A DNA stretch of 64,000 bases from Streptomyces sp. NBC_01255 (GCF_036226445.1 NZ_CP108474.1:5642001-5706000), one strand, 5' to 3'; shown: positions 51,713 to 61,414, counted from the stretch's first letter. Translations and numbers: made by a program. Notes: generated by a model from the letters alone, not told the origin.

Positions 51713-52986
51713 CACTGTCGTCCTCCGGCATCTCTCGGGCCGGACAGTACGTCCGCCGCCGCCTGCTGATAGCGCAGCACGGCCTGCTCCGCGACCCGCA
51801 GGTCGCAGGGCGCGCTCCACAGCATCCGGCGTGCCGCGTCGTACCGCTCGATGAGCAGCGGATCCTCCGCCGCCCCCAGCCGCGCCACCTTCGCCTTGTA
51901 CGCGTCGAGCCGGCCGCGCAGCTCCGCCCGGACCGCGAGCGGCGCCGTGACCGCGGTCAGCGACTCCCGCGCCCGCATCAACTCGTCCTCCGCCTCCACC
52001 TCCAGGGACTCCAGGAGCGGGGAGAGCCGGTGCCACTGCTGATGCCTGCGGTACTCCGCGGCGGCCGCGAGCCGCTCCTGGAGCGCCGTCGGCGGCCCGC
52101 TGACGGCCGGCACCTCGGAGGCGGCGATCTTCGCGAGGACCTCGCCGCGCGCCGACCGCGCCTCGGTGAGCGTCCGGTCCGCGCGGGACAGCACGTCCCG
52201 CAGCCGCAGCAGCCGGTCCTCGGAGTCCTGCCGGACCGCGAGGACCGCCTCGATCTCACGCCGGATGTCCTCCAGGGCCAGGGCCGCCCGGTCGTACCGC
52301 GCGGTGTCCGGCCGCCCTCCGCCCGGCGCCGAACTTCCCGCGGCGGGCCGCCAGAAGGCGAGCGGATCGGTCACGACCTGCGAGCGCAGCGCGGTCAGCT
52401 CGGCCGTGATGTCCTCCAGCTCGTCACCGGCCGGGTGCTCCCCGGGCCGCACGCCGACCGAGTGCGCGAGCGAGCGCGTCCGGCCCAGCTCCGCGGCGAG
52501 CAGGTCTATCCGGGCGGGCAGTGCCGACCAGACGGCGTCGGCGGTGACCACCACGTCGAGCGAGGAGGCGTACAGCTCGTTCATCCGGCGGACGAGCCCT
52601 TCGAGCGTGAACCGCTCGGAGAGCAGGCCCTGTTCCCCCGCCCCGCCCGCGACGAGGACGCTCTCGCCGCGCAGCCGGTCGGTCAGCTCGACGAGCTCGT
52701 CCCGGCCGGGCCAGCGCCGCCGCGTCCGTATCTCACGGGCGTCGCGCAGGGCGCCCGTGTACACGTCGAAGCAGGTCCAGAGCAGGGTGATGGTCCGCTC
52801 GGCGGCCGCCCAGCGGTCCCGGGTCGTGCCGGTCAGCGCGGCCCCTTCGAGCAGCCTGCGGCCCGCGTGGTCCTGGAGGGCGAGGAGCGAGTCCTCGATC
52901 GCCTTGTGCTCGGCACCGAGCCGTGCCAGCGCACGGTCCACCTCGTCCCGGTCCATCACCGGACCGGGAGGTCCCGTGACGCCCAT
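51709..52986 (-). CDS. Coiled-coil protein of the pknG operon
   Basis: A 425-residue protein, almost wholly helical, with long coiled-coil stretches (for example RYDRAALALEDIRREIEAVL and EYRRHQQWHRLSPLLESLEV). No membrane helix or known domain. It starts at ATG 52986 with GAGGTGATCG upstream; an internal ATG at 52956 is possible. It overlaps the pknG start by GTGA, so it may be a stoichiometric partner of the kinase. Confidence 0.85.
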   Translation of the reverse strand: MGVTGPPGPVMDRDEVDRALARLGAEHKAIEDSLLALQDHAGRRLLEGAALTGTTRDRWAAAERTITLLWTCFDVYTGALRDAREIRTRRRWPGRDELVELTDRLRGESVLVAGGAGEQGLLSERFTLEGLVRRMNELYASSLDVVVTADAVWSALPARIDLLAAELGRTRSLAHSVGVRPGEHPAGDELEDITAELTALRSQVVTDPLAFWRPAAGSSAPGGGRPDTARYDRAALALEDIRREIEAVLAVRQDSEDRLLRLRDVLSRADRTLTEARSARGEVLAKIAASEVPAVSGPPTALQERLAAAAEYRRHQQWHRLSPLLESLEVEAEDELMRARESLTAVTAPLAVRAELRGRLDAYKAKVARLGAAEDPLLIERYDAARRMLWSAPCDLRVAEQAVLRYQQAAADVLSGPRDAGGRQW

Positions 52987-53041
52987 CGATCACCTCTTCC
53001 GCCGCGTGTCCAGCGGCTGCTCGCGGGGGCTGCCGGCCGGG

Positions 53042-54091
53042 TCACTTGTACAGGGGTTCGGGCGGCCCGGTTATCCCGGGCAGGTCCGCCTTGAGCCAGT
53101 GGTCGTACGCCTGCTTCCACGGCCCGTTCCGGTAGTCCACGAGGACCTTGTTGACCCGGCGGACCAGGTCGTCGTTCCCGAGCTTGGCGGCCACCCCGTA
53201 GTACTCCGTGGTGAACGGCTTGCCCTTGAGTTCGACCGCCGGGTCCTGGGCGGCCTGGCCGGCCGCGAGCGCGTTGTCCGTGACGACCGCGTCGACCTCG
53301 CCCAGCTGGAGCCGGGCCAGGCAGTCCAGCTGGTTGGGGACGGTCAGCAGGTCCTTGTCGTCCTTCGTGCCGTCGGCGTCGTCCTTGAAGACCGCGCCGA
53401 ACGAGTTCTTCTCCAGCTCCTCGTAGGCCGTGGACCCCTCGGCGGTGCAGATCCGCTTGCCGCGCAGCGAGGAGTCGTAGCCGGTGATGCCGTGGTCGAG
53501 CCTGGCCGCGAGGACCTGCTGCCCGGCCTGGAAGTAGGCGGTGGAGAAGGCGACCTGCTGGATTCGCTTGCAGTTGATCGTCATCGTCCGCACGACGAGG
53601 TCGACCTTGCCGCTGTCCAGGGCGGCGATCCGCTGGTTCGTCGGGATCGCCCGGAAGATCACGGCCTTGTCGTCGCCGAGGATGTCCCGTGCGATGGCCC
53701 GGGCCAGATCGATGTCGAAGCCCTCCAGCGCGCGGTTCTCCGGGTTCCGGTAGCCCCAGCGGTAGCTGGACTGGTCGACGCCGACGACGAGCTTTCCGCG
53801 CGCCTTGATCGCCTGGATCGAGGGGCCGTCCACCGCGTCGGGCCGGAGCGAGGCCTCCGGGTTCTCACAGGTGTCGGCCGTGGCCTGGACGCCGACCTGG
53901 ACGCCGGTGCCCACACCGGGGCCGGGGCCGGTCGTCCCGGGCACGGCCCCGGCGCCGCTCCCGTCGTGTGCCAGCGGCAGCAGCGTCAGCGAGGCGGTGA
54001 GCCCGCAGGCCACGGCCATGGCGGCGACCCCGCCCCAGCCACGCAGCCGCTGTGCGGCCCGCCGCACCAGCGGGTCCGTGCCGTTCGGCAT
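53042..54091 (-). CDS. glnH: GlnH-like extracellular solute-binding protein
   Basis: A 349-residue protein. An N-terminal hydrophobic segment (GGVAAMAVACGLTASLTLLP) is either a lipobox (MAVAC) or a membrane anchor. The type 3 solute-binding domain has LVVGVDQSSYRWGYRN, LEGFDIDLARAIARDILG then VDLVVRTMTIN and TEYYGVAAK. In the mycobacterial operon GlnH binds aspartate or related amino acids and signals through GlnX to PknG. No transporter permease is encoded beside it, in line with a sensing role. Confidence 0.92.
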   Translation of the reverse strand: MPNGTDPLVRRAAQRLRGWGGVAAMAVACGLTASLTLLPLAHDGSGAGAVPGTTGPGPGVGTGVQVGVQATADTCENPEASLRPDAVDGPSIQAIKARGKLVVGVDQSSYRWGYRNPENRALEGFDIDLARAIARDILGDDKAVIFRAIPTNQRIAALDSGKVDLVVRTMTINCKRIQQVAFSTAYFQAGQQVLAARLDHGITGYDSSLRGKRICTAEGSTAYEELEKNSFGAVFKDDADGTKDDKDLLTVPNQLDCLARLQLGEVDAVVTDNALAAGQAAQDPAVELKGKPFTTEYYGVAAKLGNDDLVRRVNKVLVDYRNGPWKQAYDHWLKADLPGITGPPEPLYK

Positions 54092-54102
54092 CCCGCCCCC
54101 TC

Positions 54103-55533
54103 TCACCGGTACTCCGACAGTCTGCGGTTGATGCCGAGCACGGCGCCCGCCGCGCCCAGGATCCCGAGCGCCGCCGCGCCCAGCGGCAGCGCCGTCAGCG
54201 CGCCCCTGGCGTCGTCGGCGGAGCGGGTGAACTCGGCCTGCTCGTGGGCGAGGGCCCGCTCCAGCTCCGCGTCGACCTGGTCGAAGGACTGGCCCGTCGT
54301 CTTCTTGGCACCGACGATCAGGCTGAGCGCGCCCTCGTAGTTCCCGGCCTCGTCCTCGGCGCGGGCCGCCTTGTGGCGCTTCTGCCAGTCGGCCGTCCAC
54401 TTCGTCGCCTCGTCCACCGGGAAGCGGCCGGCGTCGTCGTCGGCGAGCTCCCGGGCCGAGGCGAGCGCGGTCGTCAGGGCGGTCATGCTCGCCGCGTAGT
54501 CCGCCTCGTACTTGTCGTTCTTGCCGTCCTCCGTGAGGACGGCGCCCCGGGCGACCAGGGTGAGGTTCTCGTTGGCGCGGGCCGTGAGCGAGCTGATCCG
54601 GGCCTCGTTGAGGAGCTGGAGGGACTCCTGCCCGTGCGCCCGGGCGGCGTTCAGCTCGGCCCGCACGACGGTGTGCGCGGCGAGGAGCCAGACCAGGACG
54701 ACCAACGAGGCGGCGGTGGCGGCGACGAGGCCCTGGTTGAACACCCGGTGGGTGCGGGCGTAGTTGCGGCGCTGGGCCCAGGCCAGCGCGCCGAGGGCCA
54801 GCAGGCCGAGCGCGAGCGACAGGAAGGGCCAGGTGCGAGCGGAGTCGTCGTCCTCGTGGAGCCGCCGGGTCTCCGCCGCGTACAGCCGCTCGGCGGCGGG
54901 CAGCAGCTCGGCGGTCATCTGCTGGTTCGCGTACCGCAGATAGGCCCCGCCGAGCGGCAGGCCCTGCCGGTTGGCGGCCCGGGCGCGCTCTATCAGGCCC
55001 GTGTAGCGCGGCAGCTGTTCGTTGAGCGTGGTGATCTCGCGGGCCGACGCGCTGGAAACCTCGGTGTTCGCCGCGGCCTTCACGAGGAGGCGGGCCGCCG
55101 TGGCGATGTCCTCGTCGTACCGCTTGCGGGACTCCGCGGGCTCCAGGGTGCCCGCGAGGAAGCCGCTGGCGGCGGTCGTGTCGGCGTCGGCGAGGGAGCG
55201 GTAGACGGCGGCGGCGTCGGCGCTCAGCGGCTGGCTGCGGCTGACCACGTCGTCGGCGGAGGAGCCGCGGTCGGTGACTTCGAGGGCGGTGACCGCCCCG
55301 AACGCGACGACGAGCAGCGCGAGTACGGCCCCGAGGATCTGGAGACGGCCGGGCTCGGTCGTCGCGGCCTCACGGAGTCGCTCGCGCCCCACGGCCCAGG
55401 CCCCGCGCCCCGCGGGCGGACCGCCGGCGGGCGCGGCCGACGGCTGCGCCGGCACCGTGCCCGGGCGCGCCGGAGCGGGCGCCGTGGCCTGCGCCGTCGC
55501 CGGGGCGGCGGGCGCGTTCGGCGGGTATGTCAC
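54103..55533 (-). CDS. glnX: GlnX-like membrane receptor protein
   Basis: A 476-residue protein. A Pro/Ala-rich cytoplasmic N-terminus (1-55) is followed by membrane helices near residues 67-85, 239-255, 275-292 and 450-468. Two large extracytoplasmic helical regions lie between them. This is the topology expected of GlnX, the partner between GlnH and PknG. GTG 55533 follows GGGGGAGGTCAA, which marks the operon start. Confidence 0.87.
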   Translation of the reverse strand: MTYPPNAPAAPATAQATAPAPARPGTVPAQPSAAPAGGPPAGRGAWAVGRERLREAATTEPGRLQILGAVLALLVVAFGAVTALEVTDRGSSADDVVSRSQPLSADAAAVYRSLADADTTAASGFLAGTLEPAESRKRYDEDIATAARLLVKAAANTEVSSASAREITTLNEQLPRYTGLIERARAANRQGLPLGGAYLRYANQQMTAELLPAAERLYAAETRRLHEDDDSARTWPFLSLALGLLALGALAWAQRRNYARTHRVFNQGLVAATAASLVVLVWLLAAHTVVRAELNAARAHGQESLQLLNEARISSLTARANENLTLVARGAVLTEDGKNDKYEADYAASMTALTTALASARELADDDAGRFPVDEATKWTADWQKRHKAARAEDEAGNYEGALSLIVGAKKTTGQSFDQVDAELERALAHEQAEFTRSADDARGALTALPLGAAALGILGAAGAVLGINRRLSEYR

Positions 55534-55734
55534 TTGACCTCCCCCTGGGTCGCTGACGTCGGTCCGTCCGGCCAGCAGTATGGCCTCAGAGGCCTGCCCG
55601 CACAGCGGAATTGACGCGATCTTGTTCTTATCGTGCCTCATGCCCCCGGCACATCCGCAGGTGAACCCCCTCACCTTGAATACGTCCCCCGGCGGCGATC
55701 GGTTCCATTTCGGACATCGCTCGAAGGAGTGAAC

Positions 55735-55781
55735 ATGCGTGCGGGGCGCCTCTTCGGAAAGAAGAACCGCCCCGCACGCAT
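55735..55781 (-). terminator. Terminator of the csn operon
   Basis: Perfect 14-bp arms ATGCGTGCGGGGCG (55735-55748) and its complement (55768-55781), with a 19-nt loop that itself can pair CTTC/GAAG. It begins 15 bp past the csnK stop on the minus strand, and lies upstream of the glnX promoter region. Confidence 0.75.
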
Positions 55782-55795
55782 GCCACTCACACCGC

Positions 55796-56779
55796 TCAGG
55801 CCCCGTAGTGCTCCCGCAGCCGGGCCGCCGCCGCCGGAGCCGCCGCCACCTCGTCCAGGGCGAGGAGCCCGGCCCCGAGGACCGGCGGCGCGGTGACGAA
55901 GCCGATCGTCGCCTTGGGCGCCCGGACGCCGAGGAGTTCGACGATCCGGTCCTCCAACTGCGGATGCCGCGCGGCGAGGACGCTGCCGCCCAGCATCACC
56001 GGTGCCTCCTCGTCGAGCAGCCCGAGCCGCCCGAGTGCCACCGCCGACAGGGCGGCGACCTCCTCGGCGAGCCGGTGCACGAGCGCCAGCGCGACCGGGT
56101 CGCCCGCCGCGCTCACCCGGAACAGCACCGGCGTCAGCTCGTGCCGCCGCTCGAACGGGATCCGGCCCAGATGCAGCGCCTCGATCAGCGCGTACATCGT
56201 CCCCAGACCGAAGTGCGCGGGCAGCGCGCGCGCCAGCTCGGTCGGCTCGCCGCGCCCGTCCTCGGCGCGCGCCGCGAACCAGAGCGCCTCCTCGGCCATG
56301 GCGCTGCCGCCGCCCCAGTCCCCGGAGATCTTCCCGATCGCGGGGAAGCGCGCGGTCCGCCCGTCCGGGGTCATCCCGACGCAGTTGATCCCGGCGCCGC
56401 ACACCACCGCCACGCCCCGCGGCTCGTCGAGACCGGCCCGCAGGATGGCGAAGGTGTCGTTGTGCACCCGCACGGACCGGCTCCAGCCACGGGCCACCAG
56501 CGCGGCCAGCAACTCGGCTTCCTCGACGGGCAGATCGGCGTTGGCGAGACAGGCCGCGACGTGCGCGAAAGCCGGCGGAAGGCCCGCGCCCCGGGCTCCT
56601 TCCCACGCCCGCCCGACGATCTCCGCGAGCGCGTCGACCGCCGCCTTCACCCCCACCAGCGGGGGCTGGAAGCCGCCGCCGCGCGCCGCGCCGAGGACCG
56701 TGCCGTCCTCGGCGACGACGGCGACGTCGGTCTTGCTGTTGCCGGCGTCGATGGCCAGCAGCGTTCCGGTCAGGCCCAC
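55796..56779 (-). CDS. csnK: CsnK-like BadF/BcrA-type sugar kinase
   Basis: A 327-residue actin-fold kinase. LLAIDAGNSKTDVAVV is the phosphate-1 loop, VHNDTFAILRAG the aspartate strand, VCGAGINCVGM the phosphate-2 region and VMLGGSVLAAR the adenosine motif. This is the N-acetylglucosamine/glucosamine kinase branch of the family. It is last in the order csnR-E-F-G-H-K, and GTG 56779 overlaps csnH by 10 bp. It should phosphorylate the imported amino sugars. Confidence 0.88.
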   Translation of the reverse strand: MGLTGTLLAIDAGNSKTDVAVVAEDGTVLGAARGGGFQPPLVGVKAAVDALAEIVGRAWEGARGAGLPPAFAHVAACLANADLPVEEAELLAALVARGWSRSVRVHNDTFAILRAGLDEPRGVAVVCGAGINCVGMTPDGRTARFPAIGKISGDWGGGSAMAEEALWFAARAEDGRGEPTELARALPAHFGLGTMYALIEALHLGRIPFERRHELTPVLFRVSAAGDPVALALVHRLAEEVAALSAVALGRLGLLDEEAPVMLGGSVLAARHPQLEDRIVELLGVRAPKATIGFVTAPPVLGAGLLALDEVAAAPAAAARLREHYGA

Positions 56780-58035
56780 GCGAGGTGCTCCCGGTTGTGC
56801 GCGAGCAGCCGGTCCGTGAGGCCCTCGGCGTACGCGTACTGCCCGACCAGCGGGTGCGCGAGCAGCGCCTTGAACACCCGGTCGCGGCCACCGCGCAGCG
56901 CCGCCTCCAGGGCCAGGTCCTCGTAGGCCGTGACGTTCGCGATCAGCCCGGCGTACAGCGGGTCCACCGGCGCGACCGGCAGCGGCGCCGCACCGTCCCG
57001 GCCCACCGCCGCCTGCGTCTCGATGACGGCGTCGTCCGGCAGGAACGGCAGCGTGCCGTTGTTGTACGTGTTCACCACCTGGTACGGCGAACCCCCGCCG
57101 CCCAGCAGGGAGGCGGCCAGGTCCACGGCGGCCTCCGAGTAGAAGGCGCCGCCGCGCTTGCCGAGCAGCGCCGGCTTCTCGTCGAGCGCCGGGTCCCCGT
57201 ACATCTCCAGGAGTTCCTTCTCCATCGCCGCGACCTCGGCGGCCCGCGAGGGCTTGGTGCCGAGCTCGCGCACCACCTCGTCGTGCGCGTAGAAGTACCG
57301 CAGGTAGTACGAGGGGACGACGCCGAAGCGGTCCATGACCAGGCGCGGCAGGTGCAGGTCGCCGGCGATGGTGTCGCCGTGCTCGGCGAGCAGCCGCGGC
57401 AGCACGTTCTCGCCGTCGGGACCGCCGAGCCGTACGCCCGTCTCCCACGTCAGGTGGTTGAGCCCGACGTGGTCGAGGTGGATCGCGGACGGGGCCACGT
57501 CGAGGAGCTTCGCGAACTTCCGCTGGAAGCCGATGGCCACGTTGCACAGGCCGACGGCCTTGTGCCCGGCCTGGAGCAGCGCGCGCGTGACGATGCCGAC
57601 GGGGTTGGTGAAGTCGATGATCCACGCGTCGGGGTTGGTGCGCCGGACGCGCTCGGCGATGTCCAGGACCACCGGGACGGTCCGCAGCGCCTTGGCGAGG
57701 CCGCCGGCGCCGGTGGTCTCCTGGCCGACGCAGCCGCACTCCAGCGGCCAGGTCTCGTCCTGGTTCCGGGCGGCCTGCCCGCCGACCCGCAGCTGGAGCA
57801 GGACGGCGTCGGCGCCCTCGACCCCGGCGTCCAGGTCGGAGGTGGTGACGATCTTCCCGGGGTGGCCCTGCTTGGCGAAGATGCGCCGGGCGAGCCCGCC
57901 GACGAGTTCGAGCCGCTCGGCGGCCGGGTCGACGAGGACGAGTTCGGTGATGGGCAGGGTGTCGCGCAACCGCGCGAATCCGTCGATCAGTTCGGGGGTG
58001 TAGGTGGAACCGCCCCCCACGACAGCGAGCTTCAT
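56770..58035 (-). CDS. csnH: CsnH-like glycoside hydrolase family 4
   Basis: A 421-residue protein. The N-terminal Rossmann motif VVGGGSTYTPELIDGF is the GH4 NAD-binding start. Next come GQETTGAGG, IDFTNPVGIVT and GLCNVAIG with the metal-ligand Cys, and GLNHLTWE with the His. GH4 enzymes use NAD+ and a divalent metal and act on phosphorylated sugars or glycosides. The gene is in the csn order, so it probably hydrolyses (phospho)chitosan oligosaccharides. The ATG lies 8 bp beyond csnG. Confidence 0.9.
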   Translation of the reverse strand: MKLAVVGGGSTYTPELIDGFARLRDTLPITELVLVDPAAERLELVGGLARRIFAKQGHPGKIVTTSDLDAGVEGADAVLLQLRVGGQAARNQDETWPLECGCVGQETTGAGGLAKALRTVPVVLDIAERVRRTNPDAWIIDFTNPVGIVTRALLQAGHKAVGLCNVAIGFQRKFAKLLDVAPSAIHLDHVGLNHLTWETGVRLGGPDGENVLPRLLAEHGDTIAGDLHLPRLVMDRFGVVPSYYLRYFYAHDEVVRELGTKPSRAAEVAAMEKELLEMYGDPALDEKPALLGKRGGAFYSEAAVDLAASLLGGGGSPYQVVNTYNNGTLPFLPDDAVIETQAAVGRDGAAPLPVAPVDPLYAGLIANVTAYEDLALEAALRGGRDRVFKALLAHPLVGQYAYAEGLTDRLLAHNREHLAWA

Positions 58036-58043
58036 GGTGTGAG

Positions 58044-58940
58044 TCAGCCCTTCACTCCGGTCAGTGTGACTCCCTCGACGAACGCCTTCTGGGCGAAGAA
58101 GAAGACGAGGATCACAGGGGCCATGACCAGGACGGTCGCGGCCATGGTCAGATTCCAGTCGGTGTGGTGCGCGCCCTTGAAGGACTCCAGGCCGTAACTC
58201 AGCGTCCAGGCCCCCGGGTTCTCGGAGGCGTAGATCTGCGGCCCGAAGTAGTCGTTCCAGCAGTAGAAGAACTGGAACAGGGCGACGGCGGCGATGCCGG
58301 GCTTGGCCATCGGCAGCACGATGCGTATGAGGGTGCGGAACTCGCCGCAGCCGTCGATCCGCGCGGCCTCGATGTACTCGTTCGGGATCGTCAGCAGGAA
58401 CTGGCGCAGCAGGAAGATGGCGAAGGCGTCGCCGAAGGCCATCGGGATGATCAGCGGCCACAGCGTGCCGGAGAGGTCCATCTGCTTGGCCCAGAACAGG
58501 TACATGGGGATGATCACGACCTGCGGCGGCAGCATCATCATCGAGATGACGAGCAGCAGCGACAGGTGCCGGCCGCGGAAGCGGAACTTGGCGAGCGCGT
58601 ACGCCACGGGGATCGAGGACACCACGACGAGGGCGGTGCCGAGGCCGGCGTAGAGCAGCGAGTTCCTCCACCAGGTGAGGAAGCCGTCGGTCTCGAAGAC
58701 CTTGACGTAGTTCTCCCAGTGCCAGGTGTTCGGGGTGAGGTCCCGGGTGAGCGCCTGCTGGTCGCTCATCAGGGAGGTGAGGAAGACGAAGACGAACGGC
58801 AGCACGAAGAACAGGGCCGTGGCGATGCCGAGCGAGTGCACGGCGATCCAGTGCAGGAGCGCCTTGCGGCGGGCGGTCCGCTCGGCGGGGCTCGCCGTCG
58901 CGGGGCGGCCGGTGCGGTCGGGGAGCGTTGCGGTCGTCAT
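58044..58940 (-). CDS. csnG: CsnG-like sugar ABC permease (MalG type)
   Basis: A 298-residue protein with six membrane helices and the EAA loop EAARIDGCGEFRTLIRIVLPM (about residues 186-206) typical of inner membrane components of CUT1 importers. The N-terminal helix follows a basic start. It lies 3 bp downstream of csnF. The ATPase is not in this operon; CUT1 systems in Streptomyces often share MsiK, encoded elsewhere. Confidence 0.92.
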   Translation of the reverse strand: MTTATLPDRTGRPATASPAERTARRKALLHWIAVHSLGIATALFFVLPFVFVFLTSLMSDQQALTRDLTPNTWHWENYVKVFETDGFLTWWRNSLLYAGLGTALVVVSSIPVAYALAKFRFRGRHLSLLLVISMMMLPPQVVIIPMYLFWAKQMDLSGTLWPLIIPMAFGDAFAIFLLRQFLLTIPNEYIEAARIDGCGEFRTLIRIVLPMAKPGIAAVALFQFFYCWNDYFGPQIYASENPGAWTLSYGLESFKGAHHTDWNLTMAATVLVMAPVILVFFFAQKAFVEGVTLTGVKG

Positions 58941-58943
58941 GGT

Positions 58944-59942
58944 TCAGTCACCCGAGCCGATCAGGCCGCCGCGCCGGCGCATGAGGAGCGCGGTGAAGGC
59001 CATGGAGAGGGCGAAGAGTACGAGCGCCACCACGCACGCCGCGCCGTAGTTGAACTGGTTGAAGCCGAGGCTGTAGACGAGCTGCGGGAGAGTGAGCGTG
59101 GAGTCGTCCGGGTAGCCGGGCTGGAAGGCCGCTCCGGAACCGCCCATCTTCCCCGAGGCGACCTTGGCGGCCACGATCGGCTGGGTGTAGTACTGCATCG
59201 CGCCGATGATCCCGGTGACGACCGCGAAGAGCACGATCGGCGAGATGTTCGGCAGGGTGATGTAGCGGAACCGCTGCCACCCGGACGCGCCGTCCAGCTC
59301 GGCCGCCTCGTACTGCTCCTTCGGTACGTCGAGCAGCGCGGCCATGAAGATGACCATGAGGTCGCCGATGCCCCACACGGCGAGGACGGTCAGGGCCGGC
59401 TTGGCCCAGTCGGCGTCGTTGAACCAGGAGGGGGCGGGGATGCCGACCGCCTCCAGGAACGAGTTGACCGGTCCGGTTCCGGGGTTGAGCAGGAAGACGA
59501 AGGCCAGGGTGGCGGCCACCGGCGGGGCCAGGTACGGCAGGTAGAAGAGGGTGCGGAACACTCCCGCGCCCGTCTTGATCCTGGTGATGAGCATGCCGAC
59601 GCCGAGGCCGAAGAGCACCCGGCAGGAGACCATCACGACGGCCAGCCAGAGGGTGTTCTGCATCGCCGGCCAGAACTTCGGCAGGTCGGAAAAGACGTAC
59701 GTCCAGTTCTCCACGCCCCGCCAGGTCGGCGCGTTGAGGCCGTCGTACCGCATGAACGAGAAGTACAGCGTGGAGAGGAGCGGATAGGCGAAGGAGAAGC
59801 CGAATCCGATCAGCCAGGGCGACATGAACAGCGCGGTGCGCAGCGCGTTCCGCCGGCGCTTCGACCGCAGGGTGTTCCGTCCCTCCGGGGAGGCGACGGC
59901 CGGGGCCGTCGCCTCCTTCGCGGGCAGGGTGTCCGTGCTCAT
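58944..59942 (-). CDS. csnF: CsnF-like sugar ABC permease (MalF type)
   Basis: A 332-residue protein with an N-terminal cytoplasmic stretch, the helix AYPLLSTLYFSFMRYDG, further helices and the EAA loop EAAELDGASGWQRFRYITLPN. It pairs with CsnG to form the channel of the importer. The ATG starts 19 bp after csnE. Confidence 0.92.
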   Translation of the reverse strand: MSTDTLPAKEATAPAVASPEGRNTLRSKRRRNALRTALFMSPWLIGFGFSFAYPLLSTLYFSFMRYDGLNAPTWRGVENWTYVFSDLPKFWPAMQNTLWLAVVMVSCRVLFGLGVGMLITRIKTGAGVFRTLFYLPYLAPPVAATLAFVFLLNPGTGPVNSFLEAVGIPAPSWFNDADWAKPALTVLAVWGIGDLMVIFMAALLDVPKEQYEAAELDGASGWQRFRYITLPNISPIVLFAVVTGIIGAMQYYTQPIVAAKVASGKMGGSGAAFQPGYPDDSTLTLPQLVYSLGFNQFNYGAACVVALVLFALSMAFTALLMRRRGGLIGSGD

Positions 59943-59961
59943 GGGTGTGTTGTCCCGGCCG

Positions 59962-61302
59962 TCACTTCGCCGCGGCGATGTCGCGGTCGATCTGGGCCGC
60001 CGTGTCGGCGAGGCCCTTCTTCAGGTCCGTGACCTGGCCCTTCTCGTACTTGTGGGCGAGGTCGGAGAGGGTCTCCTGGTAGCTGGCGCCGTTCACCGCG
60101 CCGGTCATGGTGGTCGACTCGGGGTGCTGGGCGATGTCCAGGAAGGTCTTGAAGCGGTCGTCGAACTTCAGGTTCGGCGACTTCAGCGCCTCCAGGGTGG
60201 AGGGGACGTTGCCGATGTCGTTGGCGAAGCCCACCACGGCGTCGGTGTCCGTGGTCATGTACTTGATCAGTTCCCAGGCCGCGTTCTGCTTCTTGCTCTG
60301 CGGCGCGATGCCCATGATCGTGCCGGAGAGGTAGCCCTTGCCGTACTCGGCGAGCTCGTCGTCGGCGACGGGCATCGGCGCGACGCCGACCTCGAAGTCC
60401 ACCTTGGCGTTCTTGACGAAGTTCAGCCGCCACTCGCCGTCCAGTTGCATGGCGACCTGGCCGGTGTGGAAGGGGTGCTTGGCGCCCCACTCGTCACCGA
60501 AGGTCGTGCGGTACTTGTCGAGCTTCTTGAAGCCGCCCAGGGCGTCCACCAGGGACTTCTGGTAGGTCATCATCTCGGCGAACGCCGGGTCCTTGGCGAT
60601 GTTCGACTTGCCGTCCTTGTCGAAGTACGTGTGGTCCCACTGCGACATGTAGTGCTCGACGACCGTCTCGTAGCCGAGGTAGTTCGGCATGAAGCCGAGC
60701 TGCTCGTACGAGTCGCCCTTGGCCTTGGTGAGCTTCTTGGCGACCTCGGTGAACTCGGACCAGGTCTTCGGCGCTTCCTTGATACCGGCCTTCTCGAAGG
60801 CGTCCTTGTTGTAGTAGAGGCCGTACGCGTCGGAGAGCAGCGGCAGCGTGCAGCGCTTGCCCTCGAACTGCGTGTACTCCTGGAGGACCTTCGGGAAGGT
60901 CTTGTCGAGGTCCAGCTTGGACTTCTCGATGAACGGCTTGAGGTCCGCGAGGGCGCCCGAGGCGCAGAACTTGCCGACGTTGGAGGTGGTGAAGGAGGAG
61001 ACGACGTCCGGTCCGTTCGAACCGCCCGCGCGCAGCGCCTGGCCCAGCTTGGCGTCGTTGATGTCGCCGACGACCTTCACCTTGATGTTCGGGTGGGCCT
61101 TCTCGAAGCGGGCGACGTTGTCCTTGATCGCCTTGACCTCGGCGGGCGCCGACCAGCCGTGCCAGAAGGTGATCGTGGTCTGGGCGTTCGGGTCGTCGTT
61201 CGCCTTGTTCTCGGTGGAGCCCGTACAGGCGGAGGCGAAGAGGGCGATCGAGGCGGTGGCGGCGAGCGCGGCGGCTGCTCTGCGCGGGCGGCGTACGGGC
61301 AT
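59962..61302 (-). CDS. csnE: CsnE-like sugar-binding lipoprotein
   Basis: A 446-residue protein. The signal peptide PVRRPRRAAAALAATASIAL with lipobox LFASAC makes it a lipoprotein (Cys26). The mature part is a family 1 solute-binding protein (TITFWHGWSAPAEVKAIKDN, MSQWDHTYF, GQVAMQLDGEWRLNF). It should bind chitosan oligosaccharides. The ATG has AGGGAGACATCG upstream. Confidence 0.92.
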   Translation of the reverse strand: MPVRRPRRAAAALAATASIALFASACTGSTENKANDDPNAQTTITFWHGWSAPAEVKAIKDNVARFEKAHPNIKVKVVGDINDAKLGQALRAGGSNGPDVVSSFTTSNVGKFCASGALADLKPFIEKSKLDLDKTFPKVLQEYTQFEGKRCTLPLLSDAYGLYYNKDAFEKAGIKEAPKTWSEFTEVAKKLTKAKGDSYEQLGFMPNYLGYETVVEHYMSQWDHTYFDKDGKSNIAKDPAFAEMMTYQKSLVDALGGFKKLDKYRTTFGDEWGAKHPFHTGQVAMQLDGEWRLNFVKNAKVDFEVGVAPMPVADDELAEYGKGYLSGTIMGIAPQSKKQNAAWELIKYMTTDTDAVVGFANDIGNVPSTLEALKSPNLKFDDRFKTFLDIAQHPESTTMTGAVNGASYQETLSDLAHKYEKGQVTDLKKGLADTAAQIDRDIAAAK

Positions 61303-61363
61303 GACGATGTCTCCCTGTGGCGGAGGGCTTACGGGACAAGGGCGAGAGGCGGGGCGGGTCGGG

Positions 61364-61414
61364 GGTCGGCGCGAGGTGTCGGTCGGCGCGAGGCGTGGGT
61401 CAGCGCGAGGTGTC
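61364..61414. repeat. 17-bp tandem repeat at the csnR 3' end
   Basis: Three copies of GGTCGGCGCGAGGTGTC (61364-61380, 61381-61397, 61398-61414) with three changed bases. The third copy encodes the last codons and stop of csnR, so the repeats sit between csnR and csnE and could affect read-through. Confidence 0.7.
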
